The notes under the pieces are model-generated. The model saw only the letters and a program-made list of their open reading frames with translations. It searched no databases and was not told the origin of the DNA. This document shows, one piece after another, positions 6,426 through 13,141 of a stretch of DNA of 14,529 nucleotides (position 1 is its first letter; each line of letters opens with the position of its first letter). Source of the DNA: Bacteroidota bacterium. Its GTDB lineage: Bacteria; Bacteroidota; Bacteroidia; Chitinophagales; Chitinophagaceae. The position numbers and the translations under genes were made by a program. Location: contig JAFAFV010000005.1 of the NCBI GenBank assembly GCA_023423285.1, positions 1-14,529 on the forward strand. Direction: 5' to 3'.

Positions 6426-7025
6426 ATGAATAGATATTGTTTGTTATTGATTTTGACGATTACAGCTTCGCAAATTTTACAGGCGCAGATAATAACCAGG
6501 CAGGAGCGTGGTTTTTTTAATATCACCACACCTGTTGAAATCCAGTATCTGCGTTCTATTGACTCATCAATTGTTGAAAACGGCCTGGCCGTGGTGAAAG
6601 CCGGTTTTGAAGCGCATACCATTAATGGTTATTTTATTAATCCGAACATGTCTGTAGGTCTGGGCGTAGGCATACAAATCGCTAAATTGGAAAGAAGCTA
6701 TGACCCCGGTTTTGGCATGGGTCCTTCTATGGAAATGAACCCGGACATGTTACTGCTGCCCGTGTTTGCAGATTTTAGATATTATCCAAGAAATACTCGC
6801 AACGCTCCTATGTTTATCATTAATGTTGGTTACGCGCCATTACTCAATGGAACTCATACTGCAAAAACTGACCTTAACGGTGGCGCGCTGATAAAAGTAG
6901 GCGGAGGTTATAAAATACACCTGGGCAATACTGTTTCCTTTCTTCCCGCGCTTAGCTGCCGGGCACAGCGTTATGGAGAAAACACCGTGGTAGGCGCAGC
7001 GCTAAGCCTGGGCCTTATGTTTTAA
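6426..7025 (+). CDS. Small outer-membrane beta-barrel-like protein, function unknown
   Basis: This secreted protein of 199 residues has a clear signal peptide from Met1 to about residue 21 (hydrophobic core LLLILTITAS, ending QAQ), so mature protein would begin near IITRQERG. The rest has alternating short hydrophobic strands and polar turns (for example SVGLGVGIQIAKLE, LLLPVFADFRYYP, GGALIKVGGGYKIHLG) and ends in a terminal phenylalanine, as many outer-membrane barrels do. This fits a small eight-strand barrel of the type common in Bacteroidota. An in-frame ATG at 6408 would add six residues before the signal peptide; 6426 is preferred because it gives a standard N-terminus and because a TAAATTTA promoter-like box lies at 6401-6408. 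It diverges from pcm and ends two bases before the convergent caspase gene. Confidence 0.77.
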   Translation: MNRYCLLLILTITASQILQAQIITRQERGFFNITTPVEIQYLRSIDSSIVENGLAVVKAGFEAHTINGYFINPNMSVGLGVGIQIAKLERSYDPGFGMGPSMEMNPDMLLLPVFADFRYYPRNTRNAPMFIINVGYAPLLNGTHTAKTDLNGGALIKVGGGYKIHLGNTVSFLPALSCRAQRYGENTVVGAALSLGLMF

Positions 7026-7027
7026 TA

Positions 7028-7843
7028 CTATTTTTCAAAAGGCCGGCTGGTTTCAAATGCAATATTTCTTTTTCCGATCAAAGAAAAATTAGGTGTTTGA
7101 TTGGCAGGCATTAGTTTTAAAAGCGATTTACGTAGTTCGGCATAATTACCGTTGAATTTACCTTTGTTATAAACCTTTAACAGGTTTTCGGTAAACAAAC
7201 CGTTCTTATCTCCATCCAGAGAGGTTTGATTGTCCTGGCATCCTGAAAGTAATATGACGGTGGCTTTTATATTGTTTTTAGTAGTACTATTTACAGTTTC
7301 CGGCATACTGTTTTCGTAAAGGCTCTTAAAATTTTTATAAACAGTATGACCTTCCTTCATCAGTCTGTTTTTTTCATCAGGAACAGGATCTTCATAAGTT
7401 CCATCAGCCCTCATTGTTCTTGAAACTGTACCGCTGTGGCAACTGTCCGAGAGCATTAAAATTCTTACACCTGACTTGAATTTTGCCCAAAAAGAAGCCA
7501 GCTCATCGTCTAAGATCATCCTGTTGTAAAGGCACCAGGTTTCATCATTACCATCCGGTTCATCTTTGTCTTTATCTGGTACAAAAGCACCGTGCCCCGA
7601 GTAAGTTATAAAAAAGAAGTCGCCGCTTTTAAGCTTTTTGGCTGCACCTTTTATATGCGTTACCACATTTTCATAAGTGCCTTTTTCATTTGTAAGAATG
7701 TAAGATTCTTCAAAGCCTTTTTGCCTGGCTATTTTAAGCATGTCTTTCGCGTCGTTAATGCAGGCTACTAAAGGATAGTCGCTTCCGTAATGTTGTGGAT
7801 CTATCCTGTTAAGGCCGATGTGTAATGAAATACCGTATGGCAT
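7028..7843 (-). CDS. Caspase-like (peptidase C14 / metacaspase type) protease
   Basis: This is a predicted cytoplasmic cysteine protease of the caspase fold, 271 residues, with no signal peptide or membrane segment. The N-terminal strand SLHIGLNRID and the segment CINDAKDM match the opening of metacaspase-like p20 domains. The catalytic dyad is visible: His84 in FFFITYSGHGA and Cys135 in MLSDSCHSG. Asp133, two residues before the cysteine, is at the position that in metacaspases helps form an acidic S1 pocket for Arg/Lys, so cleavage after basic residues is likely (inference). The acidic loop DKDKDEPDGNDETW (90-103) and ILDDEL (110-115) are family-typical. LLSGCQDNQTS near residue 200 starts the p10-like part. 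It lies 48 bases downstream of the M15 peptidase gene on the same strand with no promoter seen between, so they probably form an operon. Confidence 0.9.
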   Translation of the reverse strand: MPYGISLHIGLNRIDPQHYGSDYPLVACINDAKDMLKIARQKGFEESYILTNEKGTYENVVTHIKGAAKKLKSGDFFFITYSGHGAFVPDKDKDEPDGNDETWCLYNRMILDDELASFWAKFKSGVRILMLSDSCHSGTVSRTMRADGTYEDPVPDEKNRLMKEGHTVYKNFKSLYENSMPETVNSTTKNNIKATVILLSGCQDNQTSLDGDKNGLFTENLLKVYNKGKFNGNYAELRKSLLKLMPANQTPNFSLIGKRNIAFETSRPFEK

Positions 7844-7876
7844 ATATATTTTTTATTAGGTCAATAATGATTTGAA

Positions 7877-7892
7877 ATTCATTGTTATGAAT
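7877..7892. repeat. Short inverted repeat between the M15 and caspase genes
   Basis: ATTCAT (7877-7882) and ATGAAT (7887-7892) form a six-pair stem with a four-base loop at the end of the M15 gene. No T tract follows on the minus strand, so it does not look like a terminator. It may be chance. Confidence 0.3.
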
Positions 7893-8485
7893 CAGATACC
7901 TATTTCAAAGTGCATCCAGTCATAATCTTTTTCCGGCCCGTAGCCTACAAATCCGAATTCATAAAAAATTTCAATCATAGGTTTGTATTCTGCACGTGCA
8001 AACCTGGCTGTAGTGTGGTCTTCGCGCAATTGGTTGCGGGCGGGGTCAAGGTCTATTGCTATTGCCCAGGAGTGGCGGCTCCATCTGGTTGTGCTGCCCC
8101 TCATTAGTCTTTTGTTGTATAATCCGCCATACAAGTCAATGCCCAGGGAATGAATTTTTGCTTCGCCATATGTGGCTGCAAGTTCATTTAAAACATTGGT
8201 TAACGGCTGTGCAATTTTTTTATGGCAGGTGAGTTTATTCGCTTTTACAGTTTTATCCCATGCTATAATAAACTGAAAAGGACAGACAATTTGGGTAAAA
8301 TTATTTGTATTTCCAGGCGTGCCATATAAAGCAAACACTTCGTTATCGGTCATGATCCTGCGTTTAACACCAGGCCCGGATTTAGTCCGGATGACAGGAC
8401 TGATTTTTCTTGTGGTTACTGTGGCTTCAATTTTTGAGGCTGATCTTTTAGCGCTGCTACGTTTTTTAGCGATGGCTTTAGGCAT
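7892..8485 (-). CDS. M15-family peptidoglycan metallopeptidase without signal peptide
   Basis: This is a predicted zinc peptidase of the M15 type (VanY / L-alanyl-D-glutamate endopeptidase fold, close to M15_4), 197 residues. The C-terminal half holds the domain. A GGLYNKR segment is followed by RHSWAIAIDLDPARN (137-151), with zinc ligands His138 and Asp145. DYDWMHFEIG at 187-196 supplies the catalytic-type Asp189 and third ligand His192. No signal peptide is visible. Instead residues 1-43 are extremely basic: 14 Lys/Arg and only one acidic residue. Phage endolysins of this fold likewise lack signal peptides, so export or release by lysis, or action on another substrate, are all possible. A 23-base dyad lies five bases before the ATG. 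The caspase gene follows at 48 bases. Family assignment is good; biological role is unknown. Confidence 0.88.
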   Translation of the reverse strand: MPKAIAKKRSSAKRSASKIEATVTTRKISPVIRTKSGPGVKRRIMTDNEVFALYGTPGNTNNFTQIVCPFQFIIAWDKTVKANKLTCHKKIAQPLTNVLNELAATYGEAKIHSLGIDLYGGLYNKRLMRGSTTRWSRHSWAIAIDLDPARNQLREDHTTARFARAEYKPMIEIFYEFGFVGYGPEKDYDWMHFEIGI

Positions 8486-8490
8486 GTAAT

Positions 8491-8513
8491 GGTGTTTTAA
8501 ATTTTAAGACACC
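8491..8513. promoter_or_regulatory. 23-base dyad before the M15 peptidase gene
   Basis: GGTGTTTTA (8491-8499) and TAAGACACC (8505-8513) are inverted copies with one G-T mismatch around a five-base AAATTT-like centre. On the minus strand the dyad ends five bases before the ATG at 8485. A TATTTTGC sequence, one base off the TAnnTTTG spacing, lies just upstream (8522 to 8515), which would place the transcription start inside the dyad. It could be a repressor operator or an mRNA hairpin that hides the start codon. Both readings are inference. Confidence 0.5.
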
Positions 8514-8557
8514 TGCAAAATAGCTGAAATTATTACAAGTTAGCAGCGCCGGGTATC

Positions 8558-8574
8558 GCCTCATTGGGTGAGGC
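8558..8574 (-). terminator. Hairpin just after the DUF2157-like gene
   Basis: On the minus strand GCCTCA and TGAGGC form a perfect six-pair, GC-rich stem with a five-base loop, starting five bases after the stop codon. No U tract follows, so it may be a weak or factor-assisted terminator or an mRNA-stabilising hairpin. It suggests that the membrane protein gene and the M15 gene are not one tight unit. Confidence 0.45.
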
Positions 8575-8579
8575 TGCAA

Positions 8580-9614
8580 TTAATTGTTCAGGCGCTGCCT
8601 GATCTTTTCAGCATGGCGCCCAATTAACCAAAATGACAGGGCAAGTATGGCAAAAAAGATGCCTTTGTTAGTTCTGTTCCAAAAATATTCGAAAAAACGC
8701 ACGTAAAGATTTGCCAGGAAAAAGATTACAAACACATCGCGCAGCAGATCATCTTTACTGCGAAAAGCATAAACAATAAGTACAACAAGCAAAAGGGTAT
8801 ACCCAATAGCCCATCCTATTAACCTGCCTTGTTTAATGGCTGCCCACAACTCGTAATGAAGGTTTCCTGAAATGGAAACCGCCAGCGCAGAAAACAAAAA
8901 GAAGATCCAGCTAAAGTGCCAGGTAATGTTGTGAAAAAAATTAAAAGGATGAATTTGTTTCAATCCCCATGCTGCCGCAACCATCAGTAATCCAAGCACA
9001 GCCATGCGCAAAGGATAATTCATACCTAAATAATAATTATGCGCGGCATCATCACTCCACGCCCATGTTTGCACGCCCCAGGCCACAACAAGTGCAATCA
9101 TCATACAAAGCCACATCAGTTTCGATTGAAGGCATTGAGCGCAGATAGCATACGCAATGCCTATAAGCAATATGAGTAACCCATACCATTCAAACGTGGC
9201 TCCAAATCCTTTTCCAAAATAGGTGGCCGCCACGCCAATGCTCAGCACAAGTTGTATATTAAAACTTTCATTGGCAAGAAGTGCGGCTGGGTATTTCTTC
9301 ACCCTTCTTTTAGATACCCAGAAAAGAAAAGCCGAAAGCCCGGTAAATACAAATCCGATGATGAATTGCGATACCTCAAAAAAATTCCGCATCCTTTCAA
9401 GCCATTTTTCATCCAGTACCAAAGCACCAAAAGCAAGAATACCGCAGGAGATGGCTGCTACAAAGGCATACACCGAAAGCGCATCGTATTCATATTTGTA
9501 AGATGATACAGACTTTTTTAATCGCTCTTCTGTGGCTTCGTCTATCAGCGTCTCCTGTTTCCAGTGTTCAATAGCTTTTTTTAAAAGGGCCTCTTCTTTT
9601 TTATTTACTTTCAT
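8580..9614 (-). CDS. DUF2157-like multi-pass membrane protein
   Basis: This predicted inner-membrane protein of 344 residues has unknown function. The first 45 residues are soluble and charged, with HWKQETLIDEATEERLKK, a pattern like the N-terminal linker of DUF2157 proteins (W....LI...T...L). About nine to ten hydrophobic helices follow, separated by short basic loops, and the C-terminus is basic (RHAEKIRQRLNN). No catalytic motif or known transport signature is seen. An upstream in-frame TTG at 9623 would add three residues, but it falls within the TAAATTTG promoter box and is unlikely; the ATG at 9614 is chosen. It lies 94 bases upstream of the M15 peptidase gene on the same strand, with a hairpin in between, so cotranscription is possible but not supported. 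The DUF2157 link is by eye only. Confidence 0.82.
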   Translation of the reverse strand: MKVNKKEEALLKKAIEHWKQETLIDEATEERLKKSVSSYKYEYDALSVYAFVAAISCGILAFGALVLDEKWLERMRNFFEVSQFIIGFVFTGLSAFLFWVSKRRVKKYPAALLANESFNIQLVLSIGVAATYFGKGFGATFEWYGLLILLIGIAYAICAQCLQSKLMWLCMMIALVVAWGVQTWAWSDDAAHNYYLGMNYPLRMAVLGLLMVAAAWGLKQIHPFNFFHNITWHFSWIFFLFSALAVSISGNLHYELWAAIKQGRLIGWAIGYTLLLVVLIVYAFRSKDDLLRDVFVIFFLANLYVRFFEYFWNRTNKGIFFAILALSFWLIGRHAEKIRQRLNN

Positions 9615-9620
9615 ACACCG

Positions 9621-9628
9621 CAAATTTA
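9621..9628 (-). promoter_or_regulatory. -7 box of the DUF2157-like gene, nearly leaderless
   Basis: Read on the minus strand, TAAATTTG (9628 to 9621) matches TAnnTTTG perfectly and stops six bases before the ATG at 9614. The transcript would begin at or beside the start codon. No convincing -33 element is seen. Confidence 0.5.
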
Positions 9629-9703
9629 CTTTTTCTGCAAGGGTTTTTATGGATTCTTTTATACGCAGTGTCTTTGCATTATCAACATGTCTTCAATTAT
9701 ACA

Positions 9704-10555
9704 ATGCAAATCAATATCGCGCTTTTTATAGCTATTCTGTTTGGGTCTGTGGTTTTCCCTGCGGATAGCTTAGCACAGCAAAACGAATACCTGGAATACT
9801 TCTCAAAAGTTGAAGTGCCCGCACAATACAATTACCGTTACGGAACTTGGTTCAATACCGTTGAGCGCAACTTTGATTTTACAACATTGCCCGTAAACGG
9901 AACTCCGAAATCAGCGCGTATTACAATTCGGTTAGGCGTGAATAAAGCTGGAAAAATTACTGCCGTTTACTATTTGTCAGGCGACAAGTTTTTGTTCAAC
10001 CCTGTATGCAATATGCTTTCAAAGTGCAGTGAATGGTTACCCGGAATTATAAGTGGCAGAGAGGTTAATAGCTATCGTAGCCTCTCGATAAGTTTTAGTT
10101 TTAATAAACAAAAGAATAAATGGGAATTTGTAAGGAGCATTGAGGACTATAATGCTACAGAGCCGATAATTTTCACAAAAACTGAAATTATCGCCAGCTA
10201 TATCAACTACAGTGAAAAATACTGGTTCGATTTTGTGGACCGGGAATTTGATTTTACTAAATTACCTTCAAGCGGACTTCCTGATTCTTTGTCTGCCACT
10301 GTAAGATTCGCTGTTTTGAACGACGGTCGGATATTTGAAATATCTTTCATCAATAACAGTCATTGCATATTATTCGCACCATTATATGATTTGCTTCAAA
10401 AATCATACGGACGCTGGAATCCCGCTAAACAGGGTGGCAAGGATGTAAATAGCTACAGAAGACTCAGATTTAGTTTTAAATTTGATAAGAACAGCGGCGA
10501 GTGGGAATTTATAAAAAACGTAAAAGATTATATGATATTTACAGGCGATCGTTAA
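9704..10555 (+). CDS. Secreted protein with two tandem TonB-C-like repeats
   Basis: This is a predicted exported protein of 283 residues with unknown function. The signal peptide spans about residues 1-25 (core IALFIAILFGSVVF, ending LAQQ), which is why the ATG at 9704 is preferred to an in-frame GTG at 9668 that would add twelve unhelpful residues. The mature part consists of two homologous units, residues 49-149 and 174-276. Each opens with WF..V.R.FDFT.LP..G, continues with a strand pair around V..(A/D)G(K/R)I, a W.P turn and VNSYR.L..SF.F.K, and closes with WEF....(E/K)DY. About one third of aligned residues are identical. The strand-helix-strand layout with W.PA...G..V resembles TonB C-terminal-like domains often secreted by Bacteroidota. 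There is no TonB membrane anchor. It ends 59 bases before aspS. Confidence 0.82.
   Translation: MQINIALFIAILFGSVVFPADSLAQQNEYLEYFSKVEVPAQYNYRYGTWFNTVERNFDFTTLPVNGTPKSARITIRLGVNKAGKITAVYYLSGDKFLFNPVCNMLSKCSEWLPGIISGREVNSYRSLSISFSFNKQKNKWEFVRSIEDYNATEPIIFTKTEIIASYINYSEKYWFDFVDREFDFTKLPSSGLPDSLSATVRFAVLNDGRIFEISFINNSHCILFAPLYDLLQKSYGRWNPAKQGGKDVNSYRRLRFSFKFDKNSGEWEFIKNVKDYMIFTGDR
9848..10531 (+). repeat. Internal duplication of a ~100-residue unit
   Basis: Codons at 9848-10150 and 10223-10531 encode two homologous units of about 101 and 103 residues, separated by a 24-residue linker. Conserved anchors are FDFT.LP, VNSYR, F.F.K and WEF. The two DNA copies have clearly diverged, so the duplication is old. 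Confidence 0.8.
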
Positions 10556-10588
10556 ACACCAAATACCTGATCAAAAATCCTGCCCCCT

Positions 10589-10596
10589 TATCTTTG
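10589..10596 (+). promoter_or_regulatory. -7 box of aspS
   Basis: TATCTTTG is a perfect TAnnTTTG match 18 bases before the aspS ATG at 10615, giving a leader of roughly 12 bases. It supports a separate promoter for aspS and rules against the longer in-frame GTG start at 10501. The -33 region is not clear. Confidence 0.6.
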
Positions 10597-10614
10597 CGCA
10601 AAAATTATAAAGAT

Positions 10615-12453
10615 ATGTTTCGTTCAAATACTTGTGGCGAGTTAAGGATCGCAGATGTAAATAAAAATGTTACTTTGGCCGGTTGGGTGCAAACCGTTCG
10701 CAAATTCGGTAGTATTACTTTTGTTGACCTAAGAGACCGATATGGAATTACACAATTATTATTTAATGAAAGCCTGAACCAGCAACTGGATGAAAACCCG
10801 CTGGGCCGCGAATATGTGTTACAGGTAATCGGCACGGTAAGCGAGCGCAGCAATAAAAATAAAAATATTCCTACCGGTGATATAGAAATCTTGGTAAGCA
10901 AGTTTACCATTCTTAACAAAAGCCTTACACCTCCATTTACCATACAGGATGATACCGATGGCGGCGATGACCTGCGCATGAAATACCGTTTTTTAGATTT
11001 GCGCCGCAATCCCGTAAAGAAGAATATGGAACTGCGTTACTCTGTAAACCGGGCCACCAGAGATTTTATGCATCAGAATGGTTTTATGGATATTGAAACG
11101 CCTTTCCTCATCAAATCTACACCCGAAGGTGCACGCGATTTTGTAGTGCCCAGCCGCATGAACCCCGGCGAGTTTTACGCGTTGCCGCAAAGCCCGCAAA
11201 CATTTAAACAATTGCTGATGGTGAGCGGTTACGACCGTTACTATCAAATTGTAAAATGCTTTCGCGATGAAGATTTGCGAGCCGACCGCCAGCCGGAATT
11301 TACACAAATTGACTGCGAAATGGCGTTTGTAGAGCAGGAAGACGTGTTGAATATGTTCGAAAACCTTATCAAATATATTTTTAAGCAGGTAAAGGGAATT
11401 GATTACAACGAGCCGGTAGTGCGCATGAGTTGGGAGGATGCCATGTGGACTTACGGAAATGATAAACCGGATATTCGGTTTGGCATGCAATTGCTCAACC
11501 TAAAAGCGCCGCTGCATGTATATGCGGATAAAGAAAGGCATAGTGAGCTGATTGACGGTTCAGGCTTTGGAGTGTTTGATGATGCGGAAACCGTCGTGGC
11601 TATTGCCGTTCCGGATTGTGCTGCTTACAGCCGAAAACAAACGGATGAGCTTACAGATTGGGTAAAAAGGCCGCAGATTGGAATGAAGGGCCTTGCATTT
11701 ATAAAAGTGAATGAAGACGGCTCTTATAAAAGCAGTGTGGATAAATTTTACAGCGAAGAAAGATTGAAAGCCATTGCTGATGCGGCTGGCGCCAGCGCTG
11801 GAGATTTGATATTGATACTGGCAGGGCCGGAAGAAAGAACCAGAAAAGCCATCAGCGAGTTGCGCCTGGAAATGGGCCGCAGGTTGGGTCTGAGAAAGGA
11901 TGATGAATTTAAACTGCTGTGGGTATTGGATTTCCCGCTGTTCGAGTATGCCGAAGAAGAAAACCGCTGGGTGGCCCGCCACCACCCGTTCACCTCGCCC
12001 AAGCCTGCTGATATTGAAACCATGATCAGCAACAATCCTAAAATTGAAGAAGCTGCCAATTACCTCAAGCATCCTTATGCCAACATCAAAGCCAATGCGT
12101 ATGACATGGTATTGAACGGAAATGAAATTGGCGGCGGCAGCATTCGTATCTATCAAAAAGAACTACAACAAAAAATGTTTGAGGCGTTGGGTATGGATGA
12201 ACAGGAACAGCAACATAAATTTGGCTTTTTATTGGGCGCTTTCGAGTATGGTGCTCCACCGCACGGGGGTATTGCGTTCGGGTTTGACAGGTTATGCGCC
12301 ATCCTGGGAGGCAGCGAGAGCATCCGCGATTTTATTGCTTTTCCTAAAAATAACAGCGGGCGAGATGTGATGCTTGATGCACCCGCTACCATTGATGATA
12401 AGCAGTTGGAAGAGTTAGCTATCAGTCTAAAAGTTGATGAGTTGAAAACTTAA
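10615..12453 (+). CDS. aspS: Aspartyl-tRNA synthetase, bacterial type
   Basis: This class II aminoacyl-tRNA synthetase charges tRNA-Asp with aspartate in the cytoplasm. At 612 residues it has the size of bacterial AspRS (E. coli about 590), including the GAD insertion domain between motifs 2 and 3. The N-terminal anticodon-binding OB domain shows CGELR...V.LAGWVQ..R..G...F.DLRDR.G. Motif 2 is FRDEDLRADRQPEFTQ with Arg217 in the ATP site, after the SPQ.FKQLLM segment of the aspartate pocket. Near the C-terminus, GIAFGFDRL carries motif 3 Arg559. The start at 10615 begins MFRSNTCGELR as in relatives. The frame stays open upstream to a GTG at 10501, overlapping the previous gene, but a perfect promoter box at 10589 argues against that start. 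No strong terminator is seen after the stop. Confidence 0.98.
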   Translation: MFRSNTCGELRIADVNKNVTLAGWVQTVRKFGSITFVDLRDRYGITQLLFNESLNQQLDENPLGREYVLQVIGTVSERSNKNKNIPTGDIEILVSKFTILNKSLTPPFTIQDDTDGGDDLRMKYRFLDLRRNPVKKNMELRYSVNRATRDFMHQNGFMDIETPFLIKSTPEGARDFVVPSRMNPGEFYALPQSPQTFKQLLMVSGYDRYYQIVKCFRDEDLRADRQPEFTQIDCEMAFVEQEDVLNMFENLIKYIFKQVKGIDYNEPVVRMSWEDAMWTYGNDKPDIRFGMQLLNLKAPLHVYADKERHSELIDGSGFGVFDDAETVVAIAVPDCAAYSRKQTDELTDWVKRPQIGMKGLAFIKVNEDGSYKSSVDKFYSEERLKAIADAAGASAGDLILILAGPEERTRKAISELRLEMGRRLGLRKDDEFKLLWVLDFPLFEYAEEENRWVARHHPFTSPKPADIETMISNNPKIEEAANYLKHPYANIKANAYDMVLNGNEIGGGSIRIYQKELQQKMFEALGMDEQEQQHKFGFLLGAFEYGAPPHGGIAFGFDRLCAILGGSESIRDFIAFPKNNSGRDVMLDAPATIDDKQLEELAISLKVDELKT

Positions 12454-12529
12454 TTGAACAGTTGATACGGTTTGGCAAAGTCTTTGTAAATGTTCTGCTA
12501 TAATTTATAAATCCTAAATTTTTTAAAAA

Positions 12530-13033
12530 ATGAAAAAATTATTAGCACTCGCATTCATAGCTGTAGGTTTTGCAGCTTGTAATAATGACGCCGATAACAA
12601 TGAAAATGCAGACTCGCTCGGATTAAATTCCGATACCTCTGTGGTTGTTGAAACAACACCAGCCCCTACAATCACTTATAATGAAGGCGATATCAGTCGC
12701 AGAGATGGCAGAGTTTCTACCTATCAGAATGGTAACTGGGTTCCTGTTGAAAAAGATGTAGTGCTTGATGATGGTACGGTAGTTACAGTAAATGGCGAGG
12801 CAAGAAGCAAAGATGGCAGAGTGTATGTAATTGAAGATGGTTATTACGTTACAAGAGCAGGACGCTTTTTTGACAGGACAGGCGCAGCTATTGAAAATGC
12901 ATGGGAAGCTACTAAGGAAGGTGTAGAAAATGCGGCTGAAGCAGTAAAAGACGGAGCAGAAAAAGTAGGTGATCATTTACAAAACAGACACGAGCAAAAA
13001 GTTGAAGATGTAAGAAGAGCTACAAATAACTAA
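12530..13033 (+). CDS. Small DUF6799-like lipoprotein with amphipathic C-terminal helix
   Basis: This is a predicted lipoprotein of 167 residues. The signal peptide MKKLLALAFIAVGFAAC ends in a lipobox, with Cys17 as the lipidated residue, followed by an Asn/Asp/Glu-rich stretch (NNDADNNENAD) that may favour surface display, though that is inference. The middle, about residues 50-112, repeats a short unit around DGRV and (D/N)G: RRDGRVSTYQNGNWVPV, LDDGTVVTVNGEARSK, KDGRVYVIEDGYYV. This resembles DUF6799-type domains. From about 120 a long amphipathic helix follows (WEATKEGVENAAEAVKDGAEKV), similar to YtxH/LEA-like 11-residue repeats. Function is unknown; an envelope stress or surface role is possible. 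It stands alone, followed by a strong terminator. The start is ATG preceded by an A/T-only stretch with no Shine-Dalgarno. Confidence 0.87.
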   Translation: MKKLLALAFIAVGFAACNNDADNNENADSLGLNSDTSVVVETTPAPTITYNEGDISRRDGRVSTYQNGNWVPVEKDVVLDDGTVVTVNGEARSKDGRVYVIEDGYYVTRAGRFFDRTGAAIENAWEATKEGVENAAEAVKDGAEKVGDHLQNRHEQKVEDVRRATNN

Positions 13034-13061
13034 TTTATATTTTTTCCGATTATGTTTTGAT

Positions 13062-13095
13062 AAAAGGGCTGAAGACACATTCAGCTCTTTTCTTT
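13062..13095 (+). terminator. Strong terminator after the lipoprotein gene
   Basis: AAAAGGGCTGAA (13062-13073) pairs with TTCAGCTCTTTT (13080-13091) over about 12 pairs with one G-T wobble and a six-base loop, followed by a T-rich run. It lies 28 bases after the stop. Confidence 0.88.
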
Positions 13096-13129
13096 TGTCT
13101 ATACCTGACTGGTAGTATTTTTAAAATCG

Positions 13130-13137
13130 TATTTTCG
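13130..13137 (+). promoter_or_regulatory. Possible -7 box of prfB
   Basis: TATTTTCG matches TAnnTTTG except for one base and lies only four bases before the prfB ATG at 13142. If used, the mRNA would be leaderless. The same TATTTTCG octamer precedes plsY. Confidence 0.45.
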
Positions 13138-13141
13138 CAGC

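Noticed and set aside
7028..9614. Calling DUF2157-like, M15 and caspase genes a single three-gene defence operon
   Set aside because: The 94-base gap before the M15 gene contains a GC-rich hairpin and a separate promoter-like region, so only the M15-caspase pair is supported as a unit.
10501..10614. Longer aspS start at GTG 10501 overlapping the preceding gene
   Set aside because: The added 38 residues are basic and unlike AspRS, overlap the end of the previous gene, and precede a perfect promoter box at 10589. ATG 10615 gives the normal N-terminus.
11560..12156. Long minus-strand open frame within aspS
   Set aside because: It lies wholly inside a clear aspS and its translation shows no recognisable family or sensible composition. 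The same holds for other antisense frames in the window.
12476..12486. Palindrome CAAAG-T-CTTTG after aspS
   Set aside because: A one-base centre cannot form a hairpin loop, it is short, and no T tract follows. It was not called as a terminator or operator.
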